48,677 nt of DNA from Moorena sp. SS36440bin_2 (GTDB taxonomy: Bacteria; Cyanobacteriota; Cyanobacteriia; Cyanobacteriales; Coleofasciculaceae): contig WTKN01000405.1 of assembly GCA_011524395.1 (NCBI GenBank), forward strand, positions 1 to 48,677, in the 5' to 3' direction. The position numbers were made by a program, and so were the translations under genes. The notes beneath the pieces were generated by a model. It was not told the DNA's origin. It made no database searches and was given only the letters and a program-made list of their open reading frames with translations. Below, one piece after another: positions 1 through 9,477 of the stretch. The number at the start of each line of letters is the position of its first letter. Within the stretch, counting starts at the first letter, position 1.

Positions 1-62
1 TGAGTCAAGTATATCTTAGCTATAGTCCAATATACAAGGTTGCCATCATCAGCACTGATACT

Positions 63-97
63 GCCTTGGGGGTAAAGTTAGACTTTACCCCCAAGGC
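63..97. repeat. Perfect 16-bp inverted repeat (hairpin) downstream of tkt
   Basis: The left arm is GCCTTGGGGGTAAAGT (63-78) and the right arm, 82-97, is its exact reverse complement, separated by TAG. Neither strand has a T tract after the stem, so this is not a standard intrinsic terminator. It lies about 310 bases past the tkt stop. The rest of 1-410 shows no gene I can support. Confidence 0.6.
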
Positions 98-410
98 TAA
101 TGGCCTAAGAGAGAATTTATTCTTGGGCTACACAAACTAATCCCACAAATTTTATAGCCTCTGTGCTCGGCTACGACCATTAGAAGATAACCACGCAGAC
201 TTTGTTTCTCAAGTTGGATCTTGCCCTAGAATGGCTTCTGTGGGGGGGCGCAACGGTAAACGAAATACCCCTGGTGGTGGCAGAAAGGAAGAGGATAAAC
301 TCTCCCTTTTTCCCTATGCCACTAGAACAAGCATTAGTCGTAGGCGTTCCATGACCATGGCAATATTTACCCTAGTTCAGTTAGGTATAATTAGGGTTTA
401 TATGGGTTAA

Positions 411-2417
411 TTATCCCAACAAGGCTTTGGCTTTAGCGACTACATTTTCAACCGTGTAACCAAACTTTGCCATAGCGACGCCACCGGGAGCAGAAACACC
501 AAAGCGATCAATGCTAATCATATCCCCCTCGGTACCCAAGTAACGGCACCAACCAAAGCTGACACCAGCTTCGACCGCGAGGCGCTTGGTCACTGCTTTG
601 GGCAAGACGGATTCCCGATAGGATTCATCCTGGGCTTCAAAAAGTTCCCAGCTTGGCATGGAGACAACACGGACTTTCTTACCTTCCTCTCGCAACTGCT
701 CAGCCCCTTGGACACACAGTGACACTTCGCTACCAGTACCAATCAGGATAATGTCAGGAGTGCCATCGCTGTCAGAGAGGACGTAAGCCCCTTTTGTCGC
801 TGCTTCAATGGAACTACCAGCTAGGTTAGGTAGACCTTGTCGGGTAAAGGCGATGAGAGTTGGAGCATTACGACGCTCAATAGCTACCTTATAAGCCCCA
901 GAGGTTTCGTTGCCATCAGCAGGTCGAAGTACTACCAGATTTGGTATAGTCCTTAGGGAAGCAATGGTTTCCACAGGTTGGTGTGTCGGACCATCTTCAC
1001 CTAAGGCTACCGAGTCGTGGGTCATTACCCAAATTACCCCAGCTTCTGATAAAGCCGACAGGCGAATTGCTGCCCGCATATAGTCGGTGAAAATGAGGAA
1101 TGTGGCTCCATAGGGAATCAAACCAGAGTTGTGAAGGGCAAGGCCATTGCAAATTGCTCCCATACCATGTTCCCGGACTCCAAAGCGCAGGTTCCGGTTT
1201 TCATATTGCCCTTTCTGGAAATCCCCAGATATGTTCAATAAAGTGAGATTGGAGGGAGCGAGGTCAGCGGAACCACCAATCAATTGAGGCAGTACGGGAG
1301 CGAGTGCATTGAGAGTGGCTTGAGAATGTTTACGGGTTGCTACTCCCTTGTCTTCCGGCGTGTAGGTGGGCAGGGCTTTTTCCCATCCTTCCGGGAGTTT
1401 GCCACTGGTAATTTGCTCAAATTCTGCTGCTTGTTCAGGATACTTTGCTTTGTAATCAGCTAGGGTTTGATTCCAGACAGCTTCGGCTTCACTACCTCGT
1501 TCCACTGCTTTACGGAAATGGTTGAGAGCATCATCTGGCACTACAAATGCTTCATATTCCCATCCCAGGTTTTTGCGAGTGGCATCCACTTCATCCCCAC
1601 CTAAAGCTGCACCATGGACAGCGTGTGAATTAGCTTTGTTAGGAGAACCATAGCCAATGGTGGTGGTTACCTTAATCAAAGAGGGCTTATCTGTTAAGGC
1701 TTTCGCTGCTGCTATGGCATCATTGATAGCTTCGAGGTTAGTGTTACCACTTTCTACATGTAGGACATGCCAGCCATAAGCTTCAAAGCGCTTACCCACA
1801 TCCTCAGTAAAGGCTAAGTCAGTAGAGCCGTCGATGGAAATATGGTTGTCATCGTACAGAGCGATGAGTTTGCCAAGTCCTAGGTGACCCGCTAAAGAAC
1901 AGGCTTCACCAGACACCCCTTCCATGTTGCAACCATCACCAAGGATGACGTAGGTGTAATGATCGACAATGGTGGCATCCGGTTTGTTGAACCTAGCAGC
2001 TAAGTGAGCTTCTGCCATTGCCAAACCCACACCATTGGCAATTCCCTGTCCCAATGGACCAGTAGTTACTTCAACCCCATCGGTTTCAAAGTTTTCTGGG
2101 TGTCCAGGGGTGACCGATTCCCACTGGCGGAACTGCTGAAGATCGTCTATGGTTACACCATCATAGCCAGTTAGGTAAAGTAAGGCGTATTGCAACATAC
2201 AGCCATGACCAGCCGACAAGATGAAGCGATCGCGGTTGAACCAATTGGGATTTTTGGGGTTATACCGCATAAAACGGTCCCAAAGCACGAATGCCATAGG
2301 AGCCGCCCCCATGGGCAGCCCAGGATGACCAGACTTGGCCTTTTCTACAGCATCAATCGCCAAGAAGCGGATGGAATTGATGCAAAGTTCTTCGAGAGAC
2401 TGGGTTGCAACGGCCAT
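411..2417 (-). CDS. tkt: Transketolase
   Basis: Thiamine-diphosphate enzyme that moves two-carbon ketol units between sugar phosphates in the Calvin cycle and the pentose phosphate pathway, in the cytoplasm. The 668-residue length is normal for the family. The N-terminal ThDP-binding domain has the GDG motif at residues 160-162 and its Asn partner near 191 (LYDDNHIS). The pyrimidine domain carries [10 protein letters not shown] with the cofactor-activating Glu416. The C-terminal transketolase domain is complete. The start at 2417 gives [10 protein letters not shown], as in other cyanobacterial homologues. It lies about 380 bases downstream of fabF on the same strand, and acpP-fabF-tkt is a recurrent cyanobacterial order. 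Both strong motifs are intact, so I take it as functional. Confidence 0.97.
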   Translation of the reverse strand: MAVATQSLEELCINSIRFLAIDAVEKAKSGHPGLPMGAAPMAFVLWDRFMRYNPKNPNWFNRDRFILSAGHGCMLQYALLYLTGYDGVTIDDLQQFRQWESVTPGHPENFETDGVEVTTGPLGQGIANGVGLAMAEAHLAARFNKPDATIVDHYTYVILGDGCNMEGVSGEACSLAGHLGLGKLIALYDDNHISIDGSTDLAFTEDVGKRFEAYGWHVLHVESGNTNLEAINDAIAAAKALTDKPSLIKVTTTIGYGSPNKANSHAVHGAALGGDEVDATRKNLGWEYEAFVVPDDALNHFRKAVERGSEAEAVWNQTLADYKAKYPEQAAEFEQITSGKLPEGWEKALPTYTPEDKGVATRKHSQATLNALAPVLPQLIGGSADLAPSNLTLLNISGDFQKGQYENRNLRFGVREHGMGAICNGLALHNSGLIPYGATFLIFTDYMRAAIRLSALSEAGVIWVMTHDSVALGEDGPTHQPVETIASLRTIPNLVVLRPADGNETSGAYKVAIERRNAPTLIAFTRQGLPNLAGSSIEAATKGAYVLSDSDGTPDIILIGTGSEVSLCVQGAEQLREEGKKVRVVSMPSWELFEAQDESYRESVLPKAVTKRLAVEAGVSFGWCRYLGTEGDMISIDRFGVSAPGGVAMAKFGYTVENVVAKAKALLG

Positions 2418-2672
2418 AATTTCTGTTTAATGGATATGTGTGTACTATGGTCTAACAAGAATTTGTCTGAGTTCAAACAAGGGTGGCTCTCGGTTGACCC
2501 AAAGGTACTTTCTCATAATCCCATTACCGGGATCAATCAGCAAGACATAGGGATTGGCTCAGAATGAAGGAAGGATGTTCGCTGGATAGTTTCCCTTGTA
2601 GGGTAGGATTAAGCATCAAGGATGAAAACAATCCATAAAGGGTGGGAATATGGGTTACTCAGTAAGTATCAT

Positions 2673-2702
2673 AAACTAGTAGTTGTAACTACTAGTTTTT
2701 TC
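2673..2702 (+). terminator. Candidate hairpin terminator between tkt and fabF
   Basis: A perfect 12-bp inverted repeat (AAACTAGTAGTT, 2673-2684, against 2687-2698) has a 2-base loop and runs into six T's on the plus strand. A-rich sequence on the other side could let it work in both directions. A second stem, GGGTAGC/GCTACCC (2724-2730 with 2742-2748), lies closer to the fabF stop and has no T tract. The remainder of the 380-base gap shows nothing else I recognise. Confidence 0.4.
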
Positions 2703-2800
2703 CTTGAGCTACCTTCATCCAATGGGTAGCGTAAGCTAAAGGCTACCCTTGTGTTTCTCCTACGGAGTAAGCCGTTAACTCTTCAAACTTTATTCCCACC

Positions 2801-4054
2801 TTACTGGTATTTTTTGAAGGCTAGGGTAACATTATGACCGCCGAACCCAAAGGAATTGGATAGCACTACTTCTACCATCTGCTGGCGACTATAATTGGGT
2901 ACGTAATCCAAATCACATTCAGGGTCTGGATTGTTCAGATTTATCGTTGGTGGAATCTGGTCATGGGCAATTGCCATCACTGAAGCCACTGCTTCAATGC
3001 CACCAGACCCTCCCAACAAATGACCTGTCATGGATTTGGTGGAGCTAATTGCTACTTTATAGGCATGGTCTCCTAAAGCTTTTTTAATCGCTGCTGTTTC
3101 AGTTTTATCATTGGCAACTGTACTAGTCCCGTGGGCATTGATGTAGCTAACCTGTTCGGCCGTCAAACCAGCATCCTTCATCGTCAGTGCTATAGCCCTG
3201 GCTGCTCCTTCGCCACCTGGTACAGGGGATGTGATGTGATGGGCATCACAGGTCATGGCATAGCCAACGATTTCGGCATAAATTTTTGCTCCACGACTGA
3301 GGGCGTGTTCTAGTTCCTCTAGGATCAGAATCCCAGAACCTTCTCCCATCACGAAGCCATTGCGAGCGATATCAAAAGGACAGCAAGCTGACTCAGGAGT
3401 ATCGTTACGAGTAGATAAAGCTCGTGCTGATGCAAACCCAGCCATTGCTAGGGGAGTCACCGCCGCTTCAGCACCGCCACAAATCATGGCTTGGGCATAG
3501 CCTCGCTGGATTAAGCGAAATGCATCACCTACAGCATTAGACCCTGCGGCACAAGCAGTAACTGGGCAACTATTGGGTCCCTTCGCTCCCGTATGAATTC
3601 CTGTCTGACCAGCTGCCATGTTAGCAATCATCATCGGGATCATAAAAGGACTACAGCGGTCAGGTCCACGTTTAATAAGAACTGTTTCCTGGTCTTCCAG
3701 TACCTTCAGACCACCGATGCCAGTGCCAATCATTACACCGACCTGTTCTGCGTTCAGGTCATTGATCTCAAACTGGGCATCAGCTAATGCTTGCTTACTG
3801 GCAGAAACCGCAAATTGAGCAAAGCGATCCATACGATTTGCTTCCTTACGCTTCATGTAGTCATGGGGGTCAAAGCCCTTAACCTCGCCAGCAATACGAC
3901 AAGCGTGCTTGGAGGCATCAAATAAGGAAATTAAACCAATACCATTGCGTCCGTTTAACAACCCTTCCCAGTACTCAGCCACAGTGTTGCCTATCGGCGT
4001 AATTGCACCGAGACCTGTAACAACGACCCGTTTTTTATCAAAGTTTGTCATCAT
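2801..4054 (-). CDS. fabF: 3-oxoacyl-[acyl-carrier-protein] synthase II
   Basis: Condensing enzyme of type II fatty-acid synthesis: it joins malonyl-ACP to a growing acyl-ACP. At 417 residues it is the usual KAS II length. The catalytic Cys168 lies in VTACAAGSN, and the two histidines are His308 (NAHGTST) and His345 (MTGHLLGG), giving a complete Cys-His-His triad. The Gly-rich C-terminus (SNSFGFGGHN) is also intact. Two adjacent ATG codons (MMTNF) make the start ambiguous by one residue, and no clear Shine-Dalgarno sequence precedes either. It follows acpP by 60 bases on the same strand, so the substrate carrier and the elongation enzyme are probably co-transcribed. Confidence 0.97.
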   Translation of the reverse strand: MMTNFDKKRVVVTGLGAITPIGNTVAEYWEGLLNGRNGIGLISLFDASKHACRIAGEVKGFDPHDYMKRKEANRMDRFAQFAVSASKQALADAQFEINDLNAEQVGVMIGTGIGGLKVLEDQETVLIKRGPDRCSPFMIPMMIANMAAGQTGIHTGAKGPNSCPVTACAAGSNAVGDAFRLIQRGYAQAMICGGAEAAVTPLAMAGFASARALSTRNDTPESACCPFDIARNGFVMGEGSGILILEELEHALSRGAKIYAEIVGYAMTCDAHHITSPVPGGEGAARAIALTMKDAGLTAEQVSYINAHGTSTVANDKTETAAIKKALGDHAYKVAISSTKSMTGHLLGGSGGIEAVASVMAIAHDQIPPTINLNNPDPECDLDYVPNYSRQQMVEVVLSNSFGFGGHNVTLAFKKYQ

Positions 4055-4114
4055 GCCATTAAAACTAGGCTTATAGACCGTGAACGCAGAACTTGTGGTA
4101 ATAAATCAGGCTGA

Positions 4115-4372
4115 TCAAGCTGGAGTTTCTGCTCCTGCTCCTACTTTTTCCTGAATGTAATCCACAGCCCTTTGAACAGTGTCGATCTTTTCGGCCGCTT
4201 CATCAGGGATTTCGATCTCGAAAGCTTCTTCTAAGGCCATCACCAATTCAACTGTGTCTAAGGAGTCAGCACCCAGATCGTTGGCAAAGCTGGCTTCTGG
4301 CTTAACCTCCTCCCCATCAACGTCCAACTGTTCTGAAACGATACCCTTAACTTTATCGAAAATTTCGCTCAT
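4115..4372 (-). CDS. acpP: Acyl carrier protein
   Basis: Small acidic carrier of fatty-acyl intermediates, 85 residues. Ser37 in [10 protein letters not shown] is the 4'-phosphopantetheine attachment site, and the helix-II sequence after it ([15 protein letters not shown]) is typical of the family. A GAGG Shine-Dalgarno-like sequence sits about 9 bases before the ATG. It is the first gene of acpP-fabF, immediately upstream of the synthase that uses it. The short alanine-rich C-terminal tail (GAGAETPA) is slightly longer than in E. coli ACP. Nothing suggests a specialised polyketide carrier; the neighbours are primary metabolism. Confidence 0.97.
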   Translation of the reverse strand: MSEIFDKVKGIVSEQLDVDGEEVKPEASFANDLGADSLDTVELVMALEEAFEIEIPDEAAEKIDTVQRAVDYIQEKVGAGAETPA

Positions 4373-4435
4373 ATAAATATTCCTCAGCCTTTTTAGCTAG
4401 AACCTCTCAAGCAGTACTTACTGATTTTAGGGGTT

Positions 4436-4828
4436 TTATGATCTTATCCGAAAGAGGTCTGATCTTGTAGTTAGGTAATAATGCTTCAGATCCTGACACC
4501 ACTTCCCTTTATCATCAAAGGCTTTGGTGCCTTTGTGCCCCGTCTCATCGTATATAAATGTCCTCAAGACTCGAGAACTGCTTAGTTGGCACCACAATTC
4601 GATAGCTGACTTAGAGACATCCTTAGGAATTGTACACCAAACCTCGCCAAACTGCTCCTTTGACCTCACATGACCGTTGCCTTCCGAGAGTTGGCCCAGC
4701 CAAACCTGAGAGCGGGTGCATCTCAATATTTGTAAAAAAGTGGCGTAGGGTGCATTATAAAACGGGCTTGCCAAGACGCAAGAATCACGCCAGTTTTGGG
4801 ACAGTGGGTCCCGTAACACACCACCCAA
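4436..4828 (-). CDS. Doubtful ORF upstream of acpP, partly repeat-derived
   Basis: An open frame of 130 codons that I do not recognise. Its 5' third (about 4713-4828) lies inside the MITE-like element starting at 4713, so that part is probably not original coding sequence. The remaining stretch, with segments such as IPKDVSKSAIELWCQL and FDDKGKWCQDLKHYY, has plausible protein composition and could be the end of an older gene cut by the element. It ends 63 bases before the acpP start, where a promoter would be expected. It could equally be a chance frame. Confidence 0.2.
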   Translation of the reverse strand: MGGVLRDPLSQNWRDSCVLASPFYNAPYATFLQILRCTRSQVWLGQLSEGNGHVRSKEQFGEVWCTIPKDVSKSAIELWCQLSSSRVLRTFIYDETGHKGTKAFDDKGKWCQDLKHYYLTTRSDLFRIRS

Positions 4829-4974
4829 ACTGCAAAAGCGATGCCTCAGGTGTGACCCGTGGTGAATTTCAATTTGCTTAGGTCAAGGGCACCTAAGCAG
4901 TCTTGGGGAGGCAGTGCGGCCAAAGGGGGTCTCCACCACTCGCGCTTTGCATGGCTGACAATGAGATGCACCCC
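4713..4974. mobile_element. MITE-like element, copy 1 (degenerate, with nested repeat)
   Basis: It begins with CGGGTGCATCTCA (4713-4725) and ends with the inverted TGAGATGCACCC (4962-4973). These are the same termini as the clean copy at 5258-5392. The interior has no transposase. It contains a CCCGTAAC(A)CACCACC segment shared with copy 2, and also a module (4878-4955, with GCTTAGGT/ACCTAAGC arms and ACTCGCGCTTTGCAT) that recurs near 41.3 and 48.5 kb, so it looks composite. The flanks CTGAGAG and GTTAGAG match at 5 of 7 positions, possibly a decayed target duplication. Confidence 0.5.
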
Positions 4975-5257
4975 GTTAGAGCTTCATCGGCAGAATTTCA
5001 ACATCGTCCTTTGGAATTTGAATTTATCGCATCCGAGCTCACCCTGTTAATTCACGATGGTCAGTCTTAGAAAGTTTCAGCTGTTTTTTATTTTTTTCAA
5101 GCTAATGAAACAAAATTTTATCAAAAAAATGAGTAGGGGGAAGCTGACTTCTCAAGCCTTCCTTAAACAGAGCCTTAGACTCTTTGCATATCGGGTATAT
5201 TAGTAATCTTGAAAGAGTCAAAAAGCTTAATGCTTATGGGTTTTACGGAGTTGCAAT

Positions 5258-5392
5258 CGGGTGCATCTCAGTTTTGAAAATTTTGCTAGTGGTGCTTCAG
5301 GGGGGGCTTCATTTTTTTTTGCCTCGTAGTCAGGGTTATGTTGCTGCCCGTAACGCACCACCGTGTCAAACAACAAAAATGAGATGCACCCG
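5258..5392. mobile_element. MITE, copy 2, with 7-bp target duplication
   Basis: A 135-bp element bounded by perfect 13-bp terminal inverted repeats, CGGGTGCATCTCA (5258-5270) and TGAGATGCACCCG (5380-5392). It is flanked on both sides by TTGCAAT (5251-5257 and 5393-5399). It has no coding capacity for a transposase, so it must be moved in trans by an enzyme not present in this window. The interior holds CCCGTAACGCACCACC, also found in copy 1. Confidence 0.7.
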
Positions 5393-5603
5393 TTGCAATG
5401 TTTCGATCGCCCATGATCGCCCATCGTAAATTCATTAAGTCGAGCTTAGAGCTGATTTGTAAACTCGCTGTAATCCTTGTAGGATAAGCCTTGCATGAAT
5501 ATAGTACATTTGAACTTCATAATAGCCATAAGACAGTAATAGCAACGCTTTCAGGCTTCTTAATATTTACTTTACAAAGTAGCTATTAGTATCAGTATGA
5601 ATA

Positions 5604-5649
5604 CTTAATAAAGTACTTATACCAATCTTAATAAAGTACTTATACCAAT
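5604..5649. repeat. Perfect tandem 23-bp direct repeat
   Basis: Two adjacent identical 23-base units (5604-5626 and 5627-5649) contain TAATAAAGTACTTATACC. Diverged TTATACCAATTATT echoes follow to about 5690. The surrounding 5400-6160 is AT-rich and shows no gene I can support. Confidence 0.6.
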
Positions 5650-5770
5650 TATTGGCTTATAACAATTCTTAGGTTATACCAATTATTAGTGCTGACAAGG
5701 GTACACATTTAGTTTATAGCGTTTCTAGGACTCATGAGGTACACATAACTGTTTGACTATTGGCTCTTAC

Positions 5771-5828
5771 CTGCTCCGAAGTCCCTGCTCCCTGCTCCGA
5801 ACGCGCCCCGCGTGGCCTACGGCCTCAG
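5771..5828. repeat. Heptameric CTCCCTG repeat next to a GCG-rich repeat fragment
   Basis: CTGCTCC/CCTGCTCC heptamers (5771-5799) run directly into GAACGCGCCCCGCGTGGCC, a variant of the palindromic family clustered at 10.9-11.3 kb. Short tandem heptamers of this kind are known from heterocystous and other filamentous cyanobacteria. Confidence 0.45.
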
Positions 5829-6161
5829 TCCCTAAAAACCGGATATTTGTACCTTACAAGTCGTAGAATTGCTATATCTGAGCATATGATCATCTAAGCA
5901 TCTGACCATCTGAATCTATAAGTCTTACTTTGAATAATTGGTATTAGTTAATGGCCTAACTAACCAATTTATACTAAAAGGGCAGCAGTAAAAAAAAATT
6001 ATCAAGATGAGTTTTTTTGAATATACGACTTCGGTGAAATTCCTCGTAATATGAGTTTTGTAATGAGTTAGCTAAGTTAGCTTAAATCTGTATTTACACG
6101 GTTGTCATGCTATGGAACGTTGATGTTAAAAGTGATGTAATTACTTTACACCGAAGCTCTG

Positions 6162-6827
6162 ATGAATTCAAGTATGAGTTTTTTGTTATTCAGCTGGTTT
6201 TTATTAGCAATTTATGATTGTAAACCCAAAAACCAGACTATAAAAAATAGAAATAAAATCAAAAATTTATTAATTTATTTGGTTTTTTTTATTTTAAATA
6301 ACTATGAAGCAATTGAACAAGATCTAAATTTTGCTAATGATAAAATTAAGTGGCTGGAATATGAACTCAAAGAAAGTCATCAGCAAATTATTGGGATAAT
6401 CAATAAGTTTATTGTAGTTAATAACTCCTTAAGGAGCTTGCATAATAAAAATGTATCACTGCAAGATAGGGTTGAACAGCTGGAGCTGGAAAAGCAGGCT
6501 TTTCTTGAAGAGCTTGATGGGGGAGTAGAAACTTCACATTGGGATTATCAAGCCTGGGAGTTGATGGTACAGAAAACCAAAGGAATAATTGTGGAGCTAA
6601 ACCAAGTCAAGACGGAAGTTAAATCACTCCTCAGGCAAAACAAACAATTGGCATGGGATAAAGCATGCTTAGAAAGGCAACTTGAGTTGGAGAGGGCTGA
6701 AAATCAATGTCTGGCTATAGAAAAACAACAACTAAATCATCAAAAAAACATCTTGGCAGGTAAACTGAGACAGAAGCATATTGAAACTCAATCCCTACTC
6801 ACGGAAATCGAAGCACTAAAGATGTAA
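6162..6827 (+). CDS. Hypothetical coiled-coil protein
   Basis: A 221-residue protein with no family I recognise. Residues 1-20 (FLLFSWFLLAIYD) are hydrophobic, and a second hydrophobic patch near residues 36-46 (LLIYLVFFILN) could be a membrane segment. From about residue 50 to the end it is almost entirely helical heptads rich in Leu, Glu, Gln and Lys (for example LERQLELERAENQCLAIE), interrupted near 125-135 by GGVETSHWDYQAWELM. The gene stands alone in AT-rich sequence, with no clear Shine-Dalgarno site before the ATG at 6162, and a start at the second ATG (residue 5) is possible. Its 5' end is much more AT-rich than the neighbouring genes, which may indicate acquisition. Function unknown. 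Confidence 0.55.
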   Translation: MNSSMSFLLFSWFLLAIYDCKPKNQTIKNRNKIKNLLIYLVFFILNNYEAIEQDLNFANDKIKWLEYELKESHQQIIGIINKFIVVNNSLRSLHNKNVSLQDRVEQLELEKQAFLEELDGGVETSHWDYQAWELMVQKTKGIIVELNQVKTEVKSLLRQNKQLAWDKACLERQLELERAENQCLAIEKQQLNHQKNILAGKLRQKHIETQSLLTEIEALKM

Positions 6828-7192
6828 AAACCAAGATGTGTTGATGATAAATTTTGATCAGTCTACAAGCTTAAACCAGGACAGTTACGGTCATGAGTAA
6901 TATCCTGTCCGGTTGACTACTTATAATTATGGGGTTTTCGTTAATTTAAAATTTAAAATTAATAATTAATAATTAACAATTTTAAATTCCTGGGCATAGT
7001 ATCAACCATTTTATAAGTGATTAACCGGACTTGATCTTACCAATTCCTAATTCCACAATATTGACTCTACCAAGTTAATTTATTAGCCAAATAGTACCAC
7101 AAACTATTTTATAGTTAAGTGATGCTTGAGCATACAAATAAAACCAGGCAATAGCCAAGACAAAATACACAATAGTGATGGGTATAATTTAT
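6828..7192. other. AT-rich intergenic region, no gene seen
   Basis: About 365 bases between the coiled-coil gene and the end of pyk. It holds AATTAATAATTAATAATTAA-type simple sequence near 6945-6985 and no ORF, tRNA or strong hairpin that I can support. Confidence 0.5.
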
Positions 7193-8974
7193 TCAATTCA
7201 TTAGTAACCCGTCACTGGGACTAGCCCCAAGGGTACCAGAATAAACTAAACCCCGCTGTGTATCCAGAGTCAAAATGGCTCCATCCCGAATCAATTGGGT
7301 CGCATTCTTCACCCCCACAATTACTGGCACACCTAAGCGTAAGCCAATCACTGCTGCATGGCTTGTTATACTATCTTCCTCAGTGATAATTCCTGCTGCC
7401 TTGCGAATAACTTCCACAAATTTGGCATTGGTTGAAGGAGCGACTAGGATTTCTCCGTGGTTGAAGTTAGGTAAATCACCATCAGTGCCAGCCACCCGAG
7501 CAACACCACTTACTGATCCCTGACCAATACCAACTCCCTGACCTAAAACTGCTTTGACTACTTCTACTTTAATTAAGTCTGTTGACCCAGCCACACCTTG
7601 GATTGTCCCCGCCGTCATGACGACCAAATCTCTTTCTGTTAGAAGCTGTTTTTCCTGAGCCACACTCATTGCAGCTTGGAAGGTCTGACCAGTTGAGGGT
7701 AAATCCAGGACTAACAAAGGTCTGACCCCCCAAACTAGCTGGAGTTGTCGAGCCACATCTACATGGGGTGTTACTGCTAATATGGGAGTCTGGGGTCGGA
7801 ATTTAGAAACATTCCGTGCTGTAGCACCAGTTTTGGTCAGAGTCATGATGGCTGCTGCATCTAACTGCTCCGCAATGTGACCAACTGCCTGGGATATAGC
7901 ATTGGGAATGGAACGGCTGGTGTCACGAGCATTACCGATTATCTGTTCTTGCTCAATGCGCACCGCAACCGTGCCCATGGTCTTTACCGCTTCTACTGGG
8001 TATTTACCAACAGCTGTTTCGTTAGAGAGCATGACAGCATCAGTACCATCAAGGATAGCATTAGCTACATCAGAAACTTCTGCACGAGTTGGTCGGGGTG
8101 AGTGAACCATACTGTCCAACATTTGAGTGGCAGTGATGACTGGGATTCCCCGTCGATTGGCTGAGGCAATCAGTCGCTTTTGTAAGATTGGTACATCCTC
8201 TGCTGGCAGTTCTACCCCTAAATCACCGCGAGCAACCATCACCCCATCGCACAGGGATATAATTGCCTCCATTTGCTCAATGGCTTCATGCTTTTCAATT
8301 TTGGCAACGACGGGTACCTGCTTGCCAGCACTGTTAATGAGTTCTTTGATTTCTAATATGTCCTGAGGATTCCGAACAAAGGAGAGTGCTACCCAATCTA
8401 CACCTTGATCCAAACCAAACATTAAATCTCGTCGGTCTTTATCGGTTAGAGCTTTGATGGATAGGTAGACACCAGGGAAGTTAACTCCCTTATTATTTGA
8501 GAGGGGTCCACCGACGGTAACGGTACAGTGCAAGGCTCGTTGCTCTCGGTCTACCTCATCTACCCGCATCTCAACTTTGCCATCATCTAATAGGATGGTG
8601 GCTCCTACAGGCACTTCGTCCGCTAGGGGTTCGTAGGTAACTGAACTGATTTCCTGTTTACCAACCATGGATTTGCTGGTTAAGGTGAAGCGATCGCCAT
8701 TGTTGACAACAATGGAACCGTTTTCAAACCGCCCCAAGCGAATTTTCGGTCCTTGCAAGTCTTGCAGGATCGCCACAGGCTGATTAAGTTCAAAGGCCGT
8801 CTGGCGAATCAGGCGAATATTGTGCTGATGGTCTTCGTGGGTGCCATGGGAAAAGTTAAGTCGTAAAGTGGTGGCACCAGCTTGAATTAGTGCCTTAAGA
8901 ACATCTGGGCTATTGCTCGCAGGGCCAATTGTGGCAACAATCTTTGTCCGACGTAGGGAATTTGGCGATTGCAT
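7193..8974 (-). CDS. pyk: Pyruvate kinase with C-terminal PEP-utilising-type domain
   Basis: Converts phosphoenolpyruvate and ADP to pyruvate and ATP, the last step of glycolysis. The barrel starts with RRTKIVATIGPAS. Catalytic Lys225 lies in VAKIEKHEA, followed by MVARGDLGVELP (metal and phosphate binding) and the TATQMLDSM signature. At 593 residues it is about 110 longer than the E. coli enzymes. The extra C-terminal part (about 490-590) resembles the swivelling phosphohistidine domain of PEP-utilising enzymes and keeps the TSHAA motif with His539. This longer form is common in cyanobacteria and Bacillus. The gene is monocistronic, with more than 300 bases on each side. Confidence 0.96.
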   Translation of the reverse strand: MQSPNSLRRTKIVATIGPASNSPDVLKALIQAGATTLRLNFSHGTHEDHQHNIRLIRQTAFELNQPVAILQDLQGPKIRLGRFENGSIVVNNGDRFTLTSKSMVGKQEISSVTYEPLADEVPVGATILLDDGKVEMRVDEVDREQRALHCTVTVGGPLSNNKGVNFPGVYLSIKALTDKDRRDLMFGLDQGVDWVALSFVRNPQDILEIKELINSAGKQVPVVAKIEKHEAIEQMEAIISLCDGVMVARGDLGVELPAEDVPILQKRLIASANRRGIPVITATQMLDSMVHSPRPTRAEVSDVANAILDGTDAVMLSNETAVGKYPVEAVKTMGTVAVRIEQEQIIGNARDTSRSIPNAISQAVGHIAEQLDAAAIMTLTKTGATARNVSKFRPQTPILAVTPHVDVARQLQLVWGVRPLLVLDLPSTGQTFQAAMSVAQEKQLLTERDLVVMTAGTIQGVAGSTDLIKVEVVKAVLGQGVGIGQGSVSGVARVAGTDGDLPNFNHGEILVAPSTNAKFVEVIRKAAGIITEEDSITSHAAVIGLRLGVPVIVGVKNATQLIRDGAILTLDTQRGLVYSGTLGASPSDGLLMN

Positions 8975-9477
8975 AAACGTGAAAGGGATTAGGTTGGTTT
9001 CCCGAACAACACCTTAGCATGGCACATTACTGTTTTTTGTCTGATATTAAGTTTTCCTAAATATCTTTACAAAGACTTGTTATGAGTCATTAGTTATTAG
9101 TACCAAGCCAGGTTTAACAAGATTCGGTAAACATTCCCCAATCTACACTAAGTGCGGTTAGTAGGGGATGAATTGCCAGTTAAAAAATTTTTGTGATAAT
9201 CAAGTTGTAATAAATAAGATATTCTTAAAATAATTAGACTTAAGCAAAGTCATGCTACCCCGAAAACCAAGGGTTAATGTCAATCATAAATCAGTCTGGG
9301 TCAGTTGGATTCCTACCTGGGTTCAGCTTTCGTAGAGACATCCATCTTGGTTGTTGTCCCTGATCAAGGTTCATTTGAGCCAGAGACGCTATCTTAACCC
9401 TGTAGTAAGGGTGCATTAAGGTCATAGGTAATGAGACAGGAAGCACTGATTACACCTTTGGCTTAGTCGAGGGTACT
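8975..9477. other. Intergenic region between pyk and the sugar dehydrogenase gene
   Basis: About 500 bases that should hold the pyk promoter at its left end. I see no ORF with convincing composition, no RNA gene and no clear hairpin. A short AAGGGTGCATTAAGG near 9408 resembles part of the MITE terminus but has no partner nearby. Confidence 0.4.

Noticed and set aside
231-410. 59-codon plus-strand ORF (begins MASVGGRNGKRN) overlapping the region next to the tkt stop
   Set aside because: No Shine-Dalgarno, low-complexity Arg/Gly composition, no recognisable motif, and it ends one base before tkt on the opposite strand; most likely chance.
2190-2567. 125-codon plus-strand frame overlapping the tkt 5' end
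   Set aside because: Most of it is antisense to the conserved transketolase N-terminus and it lacks a start signal.
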